This document shows positions 47,636 to 57,628 of a DNA stretch of 64,000 nt, piece after piece (within the stretch, counting starts at the first letter, position 1; the number at the start of each line of letters is the position of its first letter). Where the stretch lies: the NCBI GenBank assembly GCA_900642245.1, contig CAAAJI010000006.1:264449-328448 (forward strand). Direction: 5' to 3'. The position numbers were made by a program, and so were the translations under genes. The stretch is from Fragilaria radians. Lineage: Eukaryota; Bacillariophyta; Fragilariophyceae; Fragilariales; Fragilariaceae. The notes beneath the pieces are model-generated. The model did not search any database. It was not told the DNA's origin and saw only the letters and a program-made list of their open reading frames with translations.

Positions 47636-49282
47636 TCACTGCGATAAGTAATCTTTGAGGAGAGATTCATAAATGGATGGGACATGTCGTGAGATGTCAA
47701 GCATGCGGCCATGGAGCCGCAAATCTGTAAACTTGGAAACTGGTGCTTCGTACATGGAAACACTGGAATCGAATTCTCGTTTGACGATGATAGTTCTCCC
47801 TGGAGGATAAAGGCATTCGTTTGTTAGGTTACTTCGAAGGCTTTTCATGGTATCTGAACACCATTGAAGGTCATTAACATCCATCCTGTCGGGGGATCTA
47901 TCGGTTTGTAAATTGATTAAATTCCTTAGTTCATCATCTTCACAAAGAATAGCAATTGCCCTTGACAAGTTTGCAATATGACCAAGACTCAGGCAAGAAA
48001 ATGGATCTCCTTCTGCAATTATTGAAAACATATTCTGACAAGTTGTCGGTCTAGCGTCTATGGGACCGACACATGGCGATCCATAGGAAAAGACGGCTAG
48101 ATCTGGATACTTTCCTTCCCAAAGAGTTCCAAGTACGGAAGCTACACCCCCTCCTAGGGAATGACCCACAAGCACTAAGGAAAAATCTGGATTAGCTCTG
48201 AGCTCTGCATCAATGATATTGGCAGTCTCGTCTGCGACACATCTTGCCGCCTTTAACATTCCCTGATGCGCTCTGTGATTCCCAGGGCAGTCTGTTTCAA
48301 ATGACTCAGCTGCAGCACATAAATCAGTTAAGAGGTCACGTGGTGATAGCGTGCCTCGGATTGCAAGAACAACTTTTCGGTATTTTTTATCCCGAACAAT
48401 AAAAAATGCCGGTCGATGAGTTTTGGACTCCCAAGCAGATTTTATGACATCTTCTGGCTCGATACCTGTAGTCTTCAATAGGGCTTGCAAGTTTCCCATA
48501 TGCAAGCGACCTCTCAATGCAGCTTCCATAGTCCATCCGTATGCAGCACTCGCATACACTGAGTAATGAGCAAGACGTCTGATAAGATCTCTCTCAATTT
48601 GCAATTGCGGCAAATCTGATCCTTCCTCAAATACACTTGCAGCCCGCTGGAGCTTGCTCAGTGCTACAATTGCCAATACAACTGTCTTCGTTGGATATTG
48701 TTTCATGACGTCAACAATCCCGTGGTCTTGAAAGTGTTGCAGAATTTGACGTATCATCTTGACAGCAGCTGCGCTTTCAGCACTCAGCAGTCGATCAGCA
48801 ATCTACATTAAGGGCAAAAATGAAAGAAAATAATAAGTCATGATTACTGATCCAATCAATAAGAAATAAATGGGAATGGTAGAATCCAAATGTTATTGAC
48901 ACACCTCATCAATGAGGTTTTGGTGATATCGAATGAAGGTTGCGAAAGATTGACAAAACACAACAACAGCCGACCATAGTGATATCGACCGAATGAATCG
49001 ATCTAGCTTACTATCACCCGGATGGTCTCTGCTATTCCATTCAAGTGACATGTCTCCTCCTCGGAGGACACGTACCAATTCCAATGCGTCCCAGCGACTT
49101 CGTGTGCGGAGTAATCTGGGTAGAAAACTTCGATACGAATATTCACCATTTGCCTTTGCTGTCTCTTCCGATGGTAACACCTTCTTTGGTCGAGATGACT
49201 TCGGAGGAAATCGATGATAGCTATGGGTAGTTCCAACAGATATAGAGAACAAGAAGACATACTGAACAAGCACGCGTGTCAT
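47636..49282 (-). CDS. Class 3 lipase (sn1-specific diacylglycerol lipase type), two exons
   Basis: Exons 49282-48905 and 48802-47636 are joined in phase 0 over a 102-base GTGTGT..TGTAG intron, giving about 514 residues. The join reads QNLIDE|IADRLLSAESA. The first ATG is at 49282; codons upstream to 49312 lack one. The leader MTRVLVQYVFLFSISVG is a signal peptide or anchor, and a second hydrophobic stretch (LWSAVVVFCQSFATFI) lies near residue 100-115. The lipase domain shows YRKVVLAIRGTLSPRDLLTD (the R-G-T loop), VLVGHSLGGGVASVLG with nucleophile Ser about 341, FSYGSPCVG, and EGDPFSCLSLGH bearing the probable catalytic Asp about 392. This arrangement is that of DAGL-type lipases, which release fatty acid from the sn-1 position of diacylglycerol. 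The active-site His is likely in the C-terminal LRLHGRMLDISRHVP stretch. It is probably membrane-bound. Confidence 0.87.
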
Positions 49283-52200
49283 TGTCTTTGGGAGAGAGAG
49301 ATTTTGTTGCAAGTGCAGCTACAAGTACAGTAAAGTTAACGACAAATATTGTGATTTTATGCCATTTGTGTCACGATTAACCTTTTTCATTGCTGCCATT
49401 TACAATGAAATCAAATTAGCTGTGGTATCTAAAACGAAGCAATTGAGAAGTAGAGCATGGCAAAAAAGCTTCAAGACTCACGGAACAAAAATTAGAATCT
49501 ATCTTTATCAAAGTGAATCTGCAGCAAGTTGCCACGTAGTGGGAAATGATAAATATGTGTTTGAATGTGAAAAAGATAATGCCCTAAATCATCCTTAAAG
49601 ATGCAAGAGCCCTAAAGCAACAAAAAAGAGAAATATGATCATTGAAGATCAACTAACTACAACAAAGTGGAGATTCTTCATGAGGAGTATAAAAGAAGTG
49701 GTAGCCCAAATTTCTTACTATTCTAAAACAGAAATAAACAAAAGCCCAATTTTGGGTCAATTACCTGTGAGCTAAACTCTGTAGAGAATAAGTGAATGAC
49801 AGATCATTTTAAAATTAAGGAGTTTGAGCAAAAATCAAGTATCCTGCACCTTATACACCCGAAAAAAATGGGAAAGTACACTGGAGCTTTATTTTGCTCT
49901 TTAGGTTGCCCACAAGGGTGACTGCATAAACATCCTCAACAAACAATACAACACTTCGACGAAATTACAGGAGCTGCCAAATGCTCAACTATTTCAAATC
50001 CATATAGCACTTATCAATTTCACATAGTCAGAAGCTACTGTGAATGCCCCAACTGATGAATTGAAGTTCTGCTTTTGTTGATTATTTAATTCATACCACG
50101 AATTTATTGCTTTGTTTTTCTTTCCTCTTGAGGTTGAAATATCTTTCTTCAAATGCCCGGTCCTATGAATACGCATGCAATAATTGTAGCGGGAGGTGAT
50201 ACTGTTCAATTCACCATTTGTGTGCCTAGTTTTAGTACCAATAATCCTCTAACTATGAAAATTTCCTTTTCATTGATATCTCTCCAACACTTCTCAATCA
50301 CTATCATTACCCAATAGCCTTTAAAGTCAAGCATTCACATCTTCTCTTATCTCATCAACGTTTACGGACGTTTCGCTGTCACCAAAAACTCTATGAGTTG
50401 AGGTCAGATGCATAGAATAATTTTAAGTTAAAGTGATCAAGAAACGAGTCATGAACTGATTGTCAGAAATGTTTGAACCCATCTCCTCAATTCTCACGCG
50501 TGAATACTTCAGTTCTGCAATCCAAGCGTGTTTGATTCTTCGTTAAGACTGGCAGCCAATATTGCTTTCCCAACTTAGCCATAGAAGGGGAGAATACTAG
50601 CACAAACCTGTCTCTAAGCTTTCCCATACAATAGCTACGCATAACCAAGTTGCAAAGTAATCTTTCCGTCGCTAGTCTTGACAAAGATAGACAAGGGGAG
50701 TTCTGTGTAGGCAATTTTCTTTATTTGCGCAATTTGAATTCTTCCTTCTTTCATCGAAAGCCGCGTCATACACTTCAACTGACTTAAGGGTAGTAACGCT
50801 TCCAAGCAATATATCATGAAACTCAAAGCCTTTGGCTCAAGCAAAAAAATGTTCATTTCACTTTGGTCATTCTTCACTCTTCCATGGAAAGGGATAGCAT
50901 ATGTTAACAAGGTGGATTTACATTTGATTATTCTTTCGTCTAAACAGAAGAAACATTATTACGTAACATGTGAAAAGGAGTTTGATATGAAAAGCAAAAT
51001 AAACAAGGAAAATTCATAAAAATATTTATTCAGCTAACATCAAGGCTACAAATTATTGGAGTTGGAGGCATTCAATTGTAGTAAAGATTTCAGTTCAGGT
51101 CGTAGAAATTGAACAAAGAAATTTTTCGGAGGCATAATCTTTTGATGGATAAACCATGAAAATGAGTCTGTTGAAAGAAAATTGATTAGAATATAGTCTT
51201 AGGAAAATTAAAATTTATCCTTAGAAGTTTTGTAATATACCTGGAAATCGGTCATCACTGATGTAACACACTGAAGGGAAGATATTTTATGAAATGATTT
51301 GGCTCAAGGCTGTCCAATATGGAATGAAAATGATTGCGTTCACCTGGCAAATTCAAATGAATTGTGCCAATAGGATATACATCAAGTAAGTGCAGATGAC
51401 AACATCCTCCAAGCATATTTCATTTAACCAAGTTTTTAAGGTGAAAATCAGAATGAAATCACCTGGTATTTTTCCCGAGAGAAAGTGGAAGCAGCTACTT
51501 TCTTATAATTATACAGACACTGATCCTAGAGTTGTCGAAAATCTGGGTACGGCATAAGGACCTGAGTTTCATTGAACTATCAATACTTTTTCAGAGAGTT
51601 TTAGATGATGTACATGGTCAGTTTAATTTTTTTCTTGCAAGACTAAGGAATGCTAACACAAACTGACTTTTTAGGAACCTCATGTTGTTGCAATACCCAG
51701 CAGTACATCAGTGTTGCTTTTTTATTTTCAGGAAGACACCAATTCTTTATTGGTTCAGTCCCACACCTATTGACCTGATAACTAAGGTATATTCAATCAT
51801 TTGACTAGAATAGGGCAGAAAAAGTAACAACAACTTTATCTTTGGTCTAAACTTCATTCCAAAACACTCTCTCATGACATGCCAAATCTTTCCATGGGAA
51901 TCATTTAAGGCATATAGTTATGAATGTGATGATGCTTGACTTAAAGGGAGGTAAACGTTTTTCTGCATACATTTCTGCTAGAGTCTCTGGCATAAATCAT
52001 GTTTAGATAGCGAAGAAAAAATAGAGTCATGGTAAAAGTACATATCAGGAATCAGCAGTTTGGCTAGGGAATTTTCCCAGACTAACAAAGTTTGATACTA
52101 GCTAAAGATTCATGTAAATGTTATCTCTAGGGCATTAATTTCGACTATGCAATGAAGTCAGATGTAGTAGTGCAATGACGCTTACATCCTTGATATATCT

Positions 52201-52309
52201 GTTTTTTCCATATTGCCTTGACGAAGCGTGAGGATAGTTGCCTATTGCATTCAAACAAACTAATGCTTTTAAATACATATTAAATTTCTACAGTGACAAA
52301 TGACACTTC
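49283..52309. other. Gene-poor 3 kb stretch containing a broken coding-like fragment
   Basis: No full gene was recognised. A minus-strand segment at 50487-50957 (listed separately) looks coding but is split between two frames. The rest is AT-rich with no repeat or RNA gene seen. Confidence 0.4.
50487..50957 (-). pseudogene. Frameshifted coding-like fragment, unknown
   Basis: Two adjacent minus-strand reading frames of non-random composition overlap slightly. The first (about 50957-50635) is open for about 107 codons and includes STLLTYAIPFHGRVKNDQ, RIQIAQIKKIAYTELPLSIF and VKTSDGKITLQLGYA before a stop. The second (to 50487) continues with YCMGKLRDRFVLVFSPSMAK and LGKQYWLPVLTKN. Neither has a good ATG, and the split looks like a frameshift or small indel in a decayed gene; a short intron is less likely because no donor and acceptor fit. 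The family was not recognised, and it may be a transposon relic. The evidence is composition only. Confidence 0.3.
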
Positions 52310-53383
52310 TTATGATGTGAAAACTGTATTTTGGTTTCTGAGGACAAACATTTGTACAAGATCGGGAGAAAGACCACAAATTGCACTATCCAATGCAACA
52401 TTTTCTAGAAGGGACTTGGCCTCGTCCATGGAGAAGAGTTCCAATGGCCCCAAAAAGTCCATTCTTTCTTTTCCCCCCAGTGACTCATACCAAGATACAT
52501 GAACATTGTTTATTCCTGACGATAGTGTGTCGAATGCCATTTTCACTTTGGCAAAGTCATCATTGGCCTTTTGAATTTCTTCATCTGTACGCTCTATTCC
52601 AACGAATCGATCAGGATGTAATGAAAACGAAAGCTTACGATAAGATTGCTTGATATCAGACTTATCGTAAGTCGCGCCTTCCTCCAGATTCAAAATCTTT
52701 CTAGCCTCTGCCTTGGTCATTGAATCAGCCATTCCATTTTGTTTACCATTAATTGCATCCGACACAAACTTATGAAAGGAATCAACAGCCTCTACGCTGT
52801 ACAACATGTCTTGTCTCGGTACCGCTCTAAATTTAGGAGAGCCAAATATGGCTGCTTGTGAAATCTCTCGACAGTAGTAAGAAACAGCCGCTTGAACTAC
52901 TGGGTCCTTGACACCTTGACTAGTTTCCATGTCTGTCATCTTCCTTGCGATTGCCAATTGAGCGACAGGAATCCAATCAGCAACTGCTTTCAAATCTGCT
53001 GATGAAGTGGACGATCGCGACGATCGTGCCGCAACGATGAATTCAGTGAGCATAAGATCATCGTCGAAGTTAGCATCGTCGGCATCACTTTGATGCATAA
53101 CTTTCGCAGCCTTTGATGAAATCTCCCCATATTTTTTTTCCAATTTTAGAAGTGCGGCTGCTGCATCAAAGGGACTAGATTTTTTCTTGTCGCTGCTTGC
53201 AGTCTTAGGTCCACTGCTAGATTTTTTCTTCTTGTTAGCAACTCCCATTCCCATACCTGCGAATAGAGAAGTCAACCTTGTGTTCTTAACAAGCATCGAG
53301 GTCGACGGAAGTAGTCCCTGTACTGGTGTCGAAAGGAATGCATAGACTCCTGTAAATACGATCAAAATTCTATGAATTATCAT
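52310..53383 (-). CDS. DnaJ-domain protein, probably organelle-targeted
   Basis: The open frame extends to ATG 53476, but ATG 53383 puts a clear signal-type leader at the N terminus (MIIHRILIVFTGVYAFLSTP), giving 357 residues. A Lys/Ser-rich low-complexity block (VANKKKKSSSGPKTASSDKK) follows. The middle is helical without a known name. The J domain near residues 225-285 contains EARKILNLEEGATYDKSDIK, then YRKLSFSLHPDRF with the HPD motif that stimulates Hsp70 ATPase. After it comes an acidic tail ending LRNQNTVFTS. It lacks the Gly/Phe and zinc-finger regions of type I J-proteins. A signal-like leader followed by a basic stretch suits plastid import through a secondary-plastid membrane system, but the Phe/aromatic cleavage motif is not clear, so secretory or ER location is possible. 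Confidence 0.75.
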   Translation of the reverse strand: MIIHRILIVFTGVYAFLSTPVQGLLPSTSMLVKNTRLTSLFAGMGMGVANKKKKSSSGPKTASSDKKKSSPFDAAAALLKLEKKYGEISSKAAKVMHQSDADDANFDDDLMLTEFIVAARSSRSSTSSADLKAVADWIPVAQLAIARKMTDMETSQGVKDPVVQAAVSYYCREISQAAIFGSPKFRAVPRQDMLYSVEAVDSFHKFVSDAINGKQNGMADSMTKAEARKILNLEEGATYDKSDIKQSYRKLSFSLHPDRFVGIERTDEEIQKANDDFAKVKMAFDTLSSGINNVHVSWYESLGGKERMDFLGPLELFSMDEAKSLLENVALDSAICGLSPDLVQMFVLRNQNTVFTS

Positions 53384-53476
53384 GGTAAAGAATAAATCAG
53401 ATTCCAGAGATTCGCCAAAGCAGAAAAAATGAAAAGAATATGTTTGGATGGTGTTGGATGAAAATATGGCATACAT

Positions 53477-54040
53477 ACTAGCGAGGATACGTGATTTCTT
53501 CCATCATCTACTGTCTACCGCCTTTTCCAGTAACCAATATACGTCATTTTAGGTTTGGGGCTTATAAAATCTCGGATGATGTACTAGTGATAAATTTGTG
53601 AATAAGATGGTGCGTTCAAAGGCTGAATACAGTCTATCTTCCATTTTTAAATTGGAACTACTTTTGAAATGAGTATTACTCCAACATGGTCACTCCAGGT
53701 GGACAGGAAATGCTATTTCATGAGTTAGCTTCTTAATGACATACCCAAATATGCGTACAACGTTGCTGGTTTCATCACGTAAATTAAATCGAGAATTGAA
53801 AGAATCCAAATCACATGAATAATTTTTCATGAATCATGATAGACCTTAGTCTAGGAAACAATATATTGGAGCACACAGATTATTCTCAGATAAATGAAAT
53901 TTGATAAGAATTGGTTTCAACAGCCATTAGGATCCCAAAATAAATACGGCGCTCAATATATTTTGAAACATTACCTATTATCAGAACAAAGATTACACTC
54001 ACATGCTTCTTTTTGAAATCATTTTAATTGAGTTAAATGA
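53477..54040. other. Intergenic / left flank of decayed transposon
   Basis: This is where the second terminal repeat of the piggyBac relic should lie. No TTAA followed by a CCCTTTGAGG-like sequence was found, so that end is missing or too diverged to see. The start of the J-domain gene lies at the left. Confidence 0.4.
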
Positions 54041-55673
54041 AAGATGGACGAACTAGCTGTTCAGCTGTGACTGATTTGAATTCTCTGAAATCACAGTTTT
54101 TTGAATTGCACATGTTTTGCACAATGGCATTCAACAAAATGTGAAAATGCTCATGAGGACACAATTCTCTTCATACTGATGGATTTGTTGATCTGTATTG
54201 GTCAAATTGATCAACACCTTTCAACACCATTCATAAAGATATTATATGTAACAATTGAAGAAAGATAGATATCAGTTCTATGCATTGCTTTGTTTCCAAT
54301 CCATCAATGCAATGGCACAAGTCCTTGCACACATTCAATGGAGGTATTGTTTGGGCTGCTTATAAGCTCAATTGGAGTTGAGGCCAAATCATTGGTGTAA
54401 AGCACTACAACTCCTTGGTCCTTGAACACAATGTATCCTTCATTCTGGGCTACGCTTCCATCTTTATTGAAAACTTGAGAGTCAAATGCTATAAGCCTTT
54501 TTTGGCATCCTTTATTTCAGCTTTGGCAGTTTCAATTGTTACTTTATCACCTTTGGCAGTTTCAATTGTTGCTTTATCACCTTTGGCAGTTTCAATTGTT
54601 GCTTTACTACTTCCATCTATATTCAGCAATTTTACGGTCCCAAGGATTCTAATCTCACCATTGCTGAAAGATTTTGTTTGTTCTGCAAGAAAGTGCCTGG
54701 TATGATAGTTATCCATAACAACTAACCTCTTTCCATGACGGTCTTTCTTCCTTTTGTTTGTTGGGCAAATTGAAGACCACAATGCAGATGCAGATGAAGG
54801 TTTGACCATATCCCTTACAAGCTTGTACTTCAAAAAATCCCGAAGATCACGGAACACTGCACAGATGCATCTGCAGGATGAACACTGCTTGAATTTCTCA
54901 AATGGTTGTAAAATATACCAAATAAATACGGTTCAAGCCAGCTAACAAGTGCATAGAAACTTAGCCCATATTGAATAGGCTTGTGCCTCGTGAAGGTTTG
55001 GGCCAAAGTTTGCACTTTGCACCGGATTTGAATTTCATCAAAAGACGTAACACCACATGGTACAGCAATAGAAGAACAGTTTTTCATAAAATGATTCAGC
55101 ATATTTTTGGAATGCCAAAGGGGATCGGCTAATGCAACTGCAACATCATATGCAGGATAGCATTTTAGAGCACCTCTAGCATCCTTGAAATCATTTTGAG
55201 ACATGACGCTGGAATATCTGCATTTCCCAAAAATTTCTTGCTGTTCCAATAGTCAGATATCTTGTTCACCTGGAAAATTGACATTGACATTTCCAATCCA
55301 ACGCACGCCAAAAATGTTGATGCAGAAATTTCCTTTTTTCCCTTTCTTCAAGGCAAGTGTTTATCCATGTGCGCAAACTTTCAAAAAATGCTTTTGTAAG
55401 AAATAGATGAAATAAACCAACTTCCTTCTTTGATGTATACGCTCTTGTTACTTTATCCTTCTGCAAAATCTCTAGTTTTGTATGCTGCAATAGTTCTTGA
55501 ATATACTCATTTTGCAATGTAATACTGCTTTTCTCTTCCCCATCGACATACGTAAACTCAAAATCATCTTCAACACCTTCGTAATAATTGTCTAATGTCA
55601 CGACAGTACTTCCATTGCATTCGTTCACGCAGATATCATTGTTATCGTTATTAAGTTTATGGATGTTTTCCAT
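54041..55673 (-). pseudogene. Decayed piggyBac-family transposase (DDE_Tnp_1_7)
   Basis: The minus strand carries a piggyBac-type transposase broken by several frameshifts and stops. In order: an acidic N terminus from ATG 55673, with VGLFHLFLTKAFFESLRTWI; then GVTSFDEIQIRCKVQTLAQT followed by FTRHKPIQYGLSFYALVSW, the family's core Asp strand and K-P strand; then RLVVMDNYHTRHFLAEQTK, the second core Asp; then KDAKKGL, after which the frame changes; then WIGNKAMHRTDIYLSSIV and YNIFMNGVER, the hallmark M-x-G-V-D/E-R block; and finally DFREFKSVTAEQLVRPS. At least four reading-frame breaks and an in-frame stop inside the W-I-G-N block mean it cannot make an active enzyme. An internal 30-base repeat expansion lies at 54522-54611. 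Confidence 0.88.
54522..54611. repeat. Three tandem copies of a 30-base unit inside the transposase relic
   Basis: Units at 54522-54551, 54552-54581 and 54582-54611 begin TTTGGCAGTTTCAATTGTT and differ by only one to a few bases. On the transposase strand each reads as a 10-residue unit containing IETAKGDK, so the multiple of three preserved the frame when the array grew. The near-identity suggests a recent expansion by slippage. Confidence 0.9.
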
Positions 55674-55728
55674 TATATCTGATATTTATGAATGAACGCC
55701 TCTAATTCATAATCATGAACTCTAATAT

Positions 55729-55762
55729 ATCAGACTTCATGGGCCGGTCCTCAAAGGGTTAA
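55729..55762 (-). mobile_element. piggyBac terminal inverted repeat and TTAA target site
   Basis: Read on the minus strand from 55762: TTAA then CCCTTTGAGGACCGGCCCAT. piggyBac elements insert at TTAA and their ends begin with CCC, so this is the expected 5' end of the element whose transposase lies just inside. It sits about 115 bases upstream of the glycosyltransferase ATG. The opposite end was not found. Confidence 0.75.
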
Positions 55763-55875
55763 AATCACCGCTATACCGAAAAAATCCGAATGATGCAGCG
55801 TATTTCCTTCCTCCTCTCCGAATAATCCAAACGCGACCCCTTGAAATTTCCAATATTAGTTTTTTCATCCCAACA

Positions 55876-57537
55876 ATGACAGCCATATCAAAAGGAAGCG
55901 GAAGTAATTCCCAAGGACATCCCGAACGGCGACATGGAATGAACCGTCGCCTTTCCTTTTTAATATCGATTGTTGCATTTCTATCACTTCGTCGCTTTTA
56001 TAACAACCAAGAAGTTATGGAAAATATAATGGATGAAGAATCTGATGGTGTCGTAGAGAAAGATATGGAAATGGAAGCATCCCTATATTCCGTTCCTTTG
56101 ACATGGCAGGAATATCCAGTTGCAAAATCAACTGAATATCGTGCAAGAAGTAAGGAGGAGATGGAAGAGCTTTTGAAAGGATATCTCCCTTCGATGGATC
56201 CTGTCCTTCCTCTACATGACTTTAAGCCATCGTCAAAAAGACCCGTCCAAATACATTTCTGGACGGGATCCGCAGATGCAGCAACCACCAAATTTCTTTT
56301 AGAAGGAATTGAACGATCTCTTTATCTTAAATTGATCCATGTCTCTCTGCTGAAACCTCAAGGCGTCCTAGGAGAAGCCAGTGTTCATACTGACCGAGAC
56401 GATCTTGTACCTTGCATATGGATGGTCGATTTGGTGGGAATTGAACATGACTGTCATTCAATAAAGCGCCTAATATTGTATGCCTTGGATCTAACTAAAA
56501 AGAAACGATTAAATACTCGTCTCCTTTGGGTTGACTACAGTGGAAGTTGGCAAACACTTCAATGTCCCAACATCGTTAAGTTGATTAATCGTGCTAAAAG
56601 TATTCATATTCGTATTGCACAAAGGAGTATTGTTCGCGGAAGGCTTTGGGATTCAGACAAAAATTGGGTTCAGATGGGAACACTCTTGCCGAATCCTGGA
56701 CGACAAGGACCCTTCTTGACAAATGGCAATCTACTCCACTCACCATATCCAGTTCGAGAGGCCGTGGTGACAGAAGTGATGCGTCTAATAGAGACCCAAC
56801 GACGCGATCGGCATTTGCGAAAACTTCGACCTGTGGATGCCAATCGTCCCAATGATGTTGTATTCTTTGGCAATAAGGAAGATCCCGCACATTATGGAAA
56901 CTTACGACGTCAAGTTTCGGAAACTGTACAATCCCTCCAAGAAGATAAAATTGCAGGTCATAGCATCCGCACTTTAGTCAGATTTTTTGGCGAACCCGAT
57001 TTAATGACCGGGGCAACATCTGTGGTATATGGAAGATATATCCAAGAAATGCTACAAACCAAAGTAATTGTAATCGCACAGCGGGATGAATGGGAGGATC
57101 ATTATCGATTAATGGAATCATTAGCCAGCGGAGCTCTGGTATTTTCAGATCGGATGATAGCTCTACCAAGTGGGCTCGTTCATCTCAAGAATATTGTTTT
57201 CTATGATGATATGGCGTCACTCCGACGCTTACTTCTTTACTTTCTGGACCCAAAAAACCAAAAAGAGCGCCTGTCCGTAGCCAAAAAAGGCTGGGAAGTT
57301 GTTATGGGACACCACCGATGTTGGCACCGAGTGGAAGAAATTATATTTGGATCCACAAAGACTGCTGTCGATAAGGCATATGATGCTCCTCCACCTAGAC
57401 GAAAACGTGACAAACTGAAAGATAAAGGAAAACGATGGATTCCATGGATTGACATACCCGAAGAAAAAGTTGTTATAGATGATGCTGGTACAAAAGCCGG
57501 TGACTCCAACGATGCGCGTGGAAAAGATGAAAGGTGA
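55876..57537 (+). CDS. GT-B-like glycosyltransferase (exostosin/family 1 C-terminal type), type II membrane protein
   Basis: A single exon of 553 residues. A short basic cytosolic tail precedes one hydrophobic segment (about 26-38, LSFLISIVAFLSL), giving a Golgi type II topology. The luminal region has VQIHFWTGSADAATTKFLLE and NVDY-like strands (LLWVDYSGSWQTLQCPNIVK). The C-terminal half contains VRFFGEPDLMTGATSVVYGR and the hallmark donor-binding stretch DEWEDHYRLMESLASGALVF (about 405-425), where the Glu in the acidic pair and the small-residue loop contact the sugar nucleotide. This layout matches family 1-type C-terminal domains and exostosin-like proteins of stramenopiles. Donor and acceptor sugars cannot be inferred. 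The tail after 500 is a basic/acidic low-complexity block. A piggyBac end lies about 115 bases upstream of the ATG. Confidence 0.75.
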   Translation: MTAISKGSGSNSQGHPERRHGMNRRLSFLISIVAFLSLRRFYNNQEVMENIMDEESDGVVEKDMEMEASLYSVPLTWQEYPVAKSTEYRARSKEEMEELLKGYLPSMDPVLPLHDFKPSSKRPVQIHFWTGSADAATTKFLLEGIERSLYLKLIHVSLLKPQGVLGEASVHTDRDDLVPCIWMVDLVGIEHDCHSIKRLILYALDLTKKKRLNTRLLWVDYSGSWQTLQCPNIVKLINRAKSIHIRIAQRSIVRGRLWDSDKNWVQMGTLLPNPGRQGPFLTNGNLLHSPYPVREAVVTEVMRLIETQRRDRHLRKLRPVDANRPNDVVFFGNKEDPAHYGNLRRQVSETVQSLQEDKIAGHSIRTLVRFFGEPDLMTGATSVVYGRYIQEMLQTKVIVIAQRDEWEDHYRLMESLASGALVFSDRMIALPSGLVHLKNIVFYDDMASLRRLLLYFLDPKNQKERLSVAKKGWEVVMGHHRCWHRVEEIIFGSTKTAVDKAYDAPPPRRKRDKLKDKGKRWIPWIDIPEEKVVIDDAGTKAGDSNDARGKDER

Positions 57538-57628
57538 AAGAATAAAGTTTAACCTCACTACACAATCGAGTCTATATCGCTACTATTCCTTGAAATAATA
57601 AATGCGAGTTCTAAAGTACGCCAGCACG

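Noticed and set aside
50465..50495. T-loop-like GGTTCAAAC on the minus strand, considered as part of a tRNA
   Set aside because: There is no pairing acceptor stem, D arm or anticodon arm at the expected distances.
53477..54040. Search for the second piggyBac terminal repeat
   Set aside because: No TTAA followed by a CCC-type end similar to the one at 55729-55762 was seen; the end is lost or too diverged.
55998..56890. Minus-strand frames of 97-98 codons
   Set aside because: They are antisense to the glycosyltransferase coding region.
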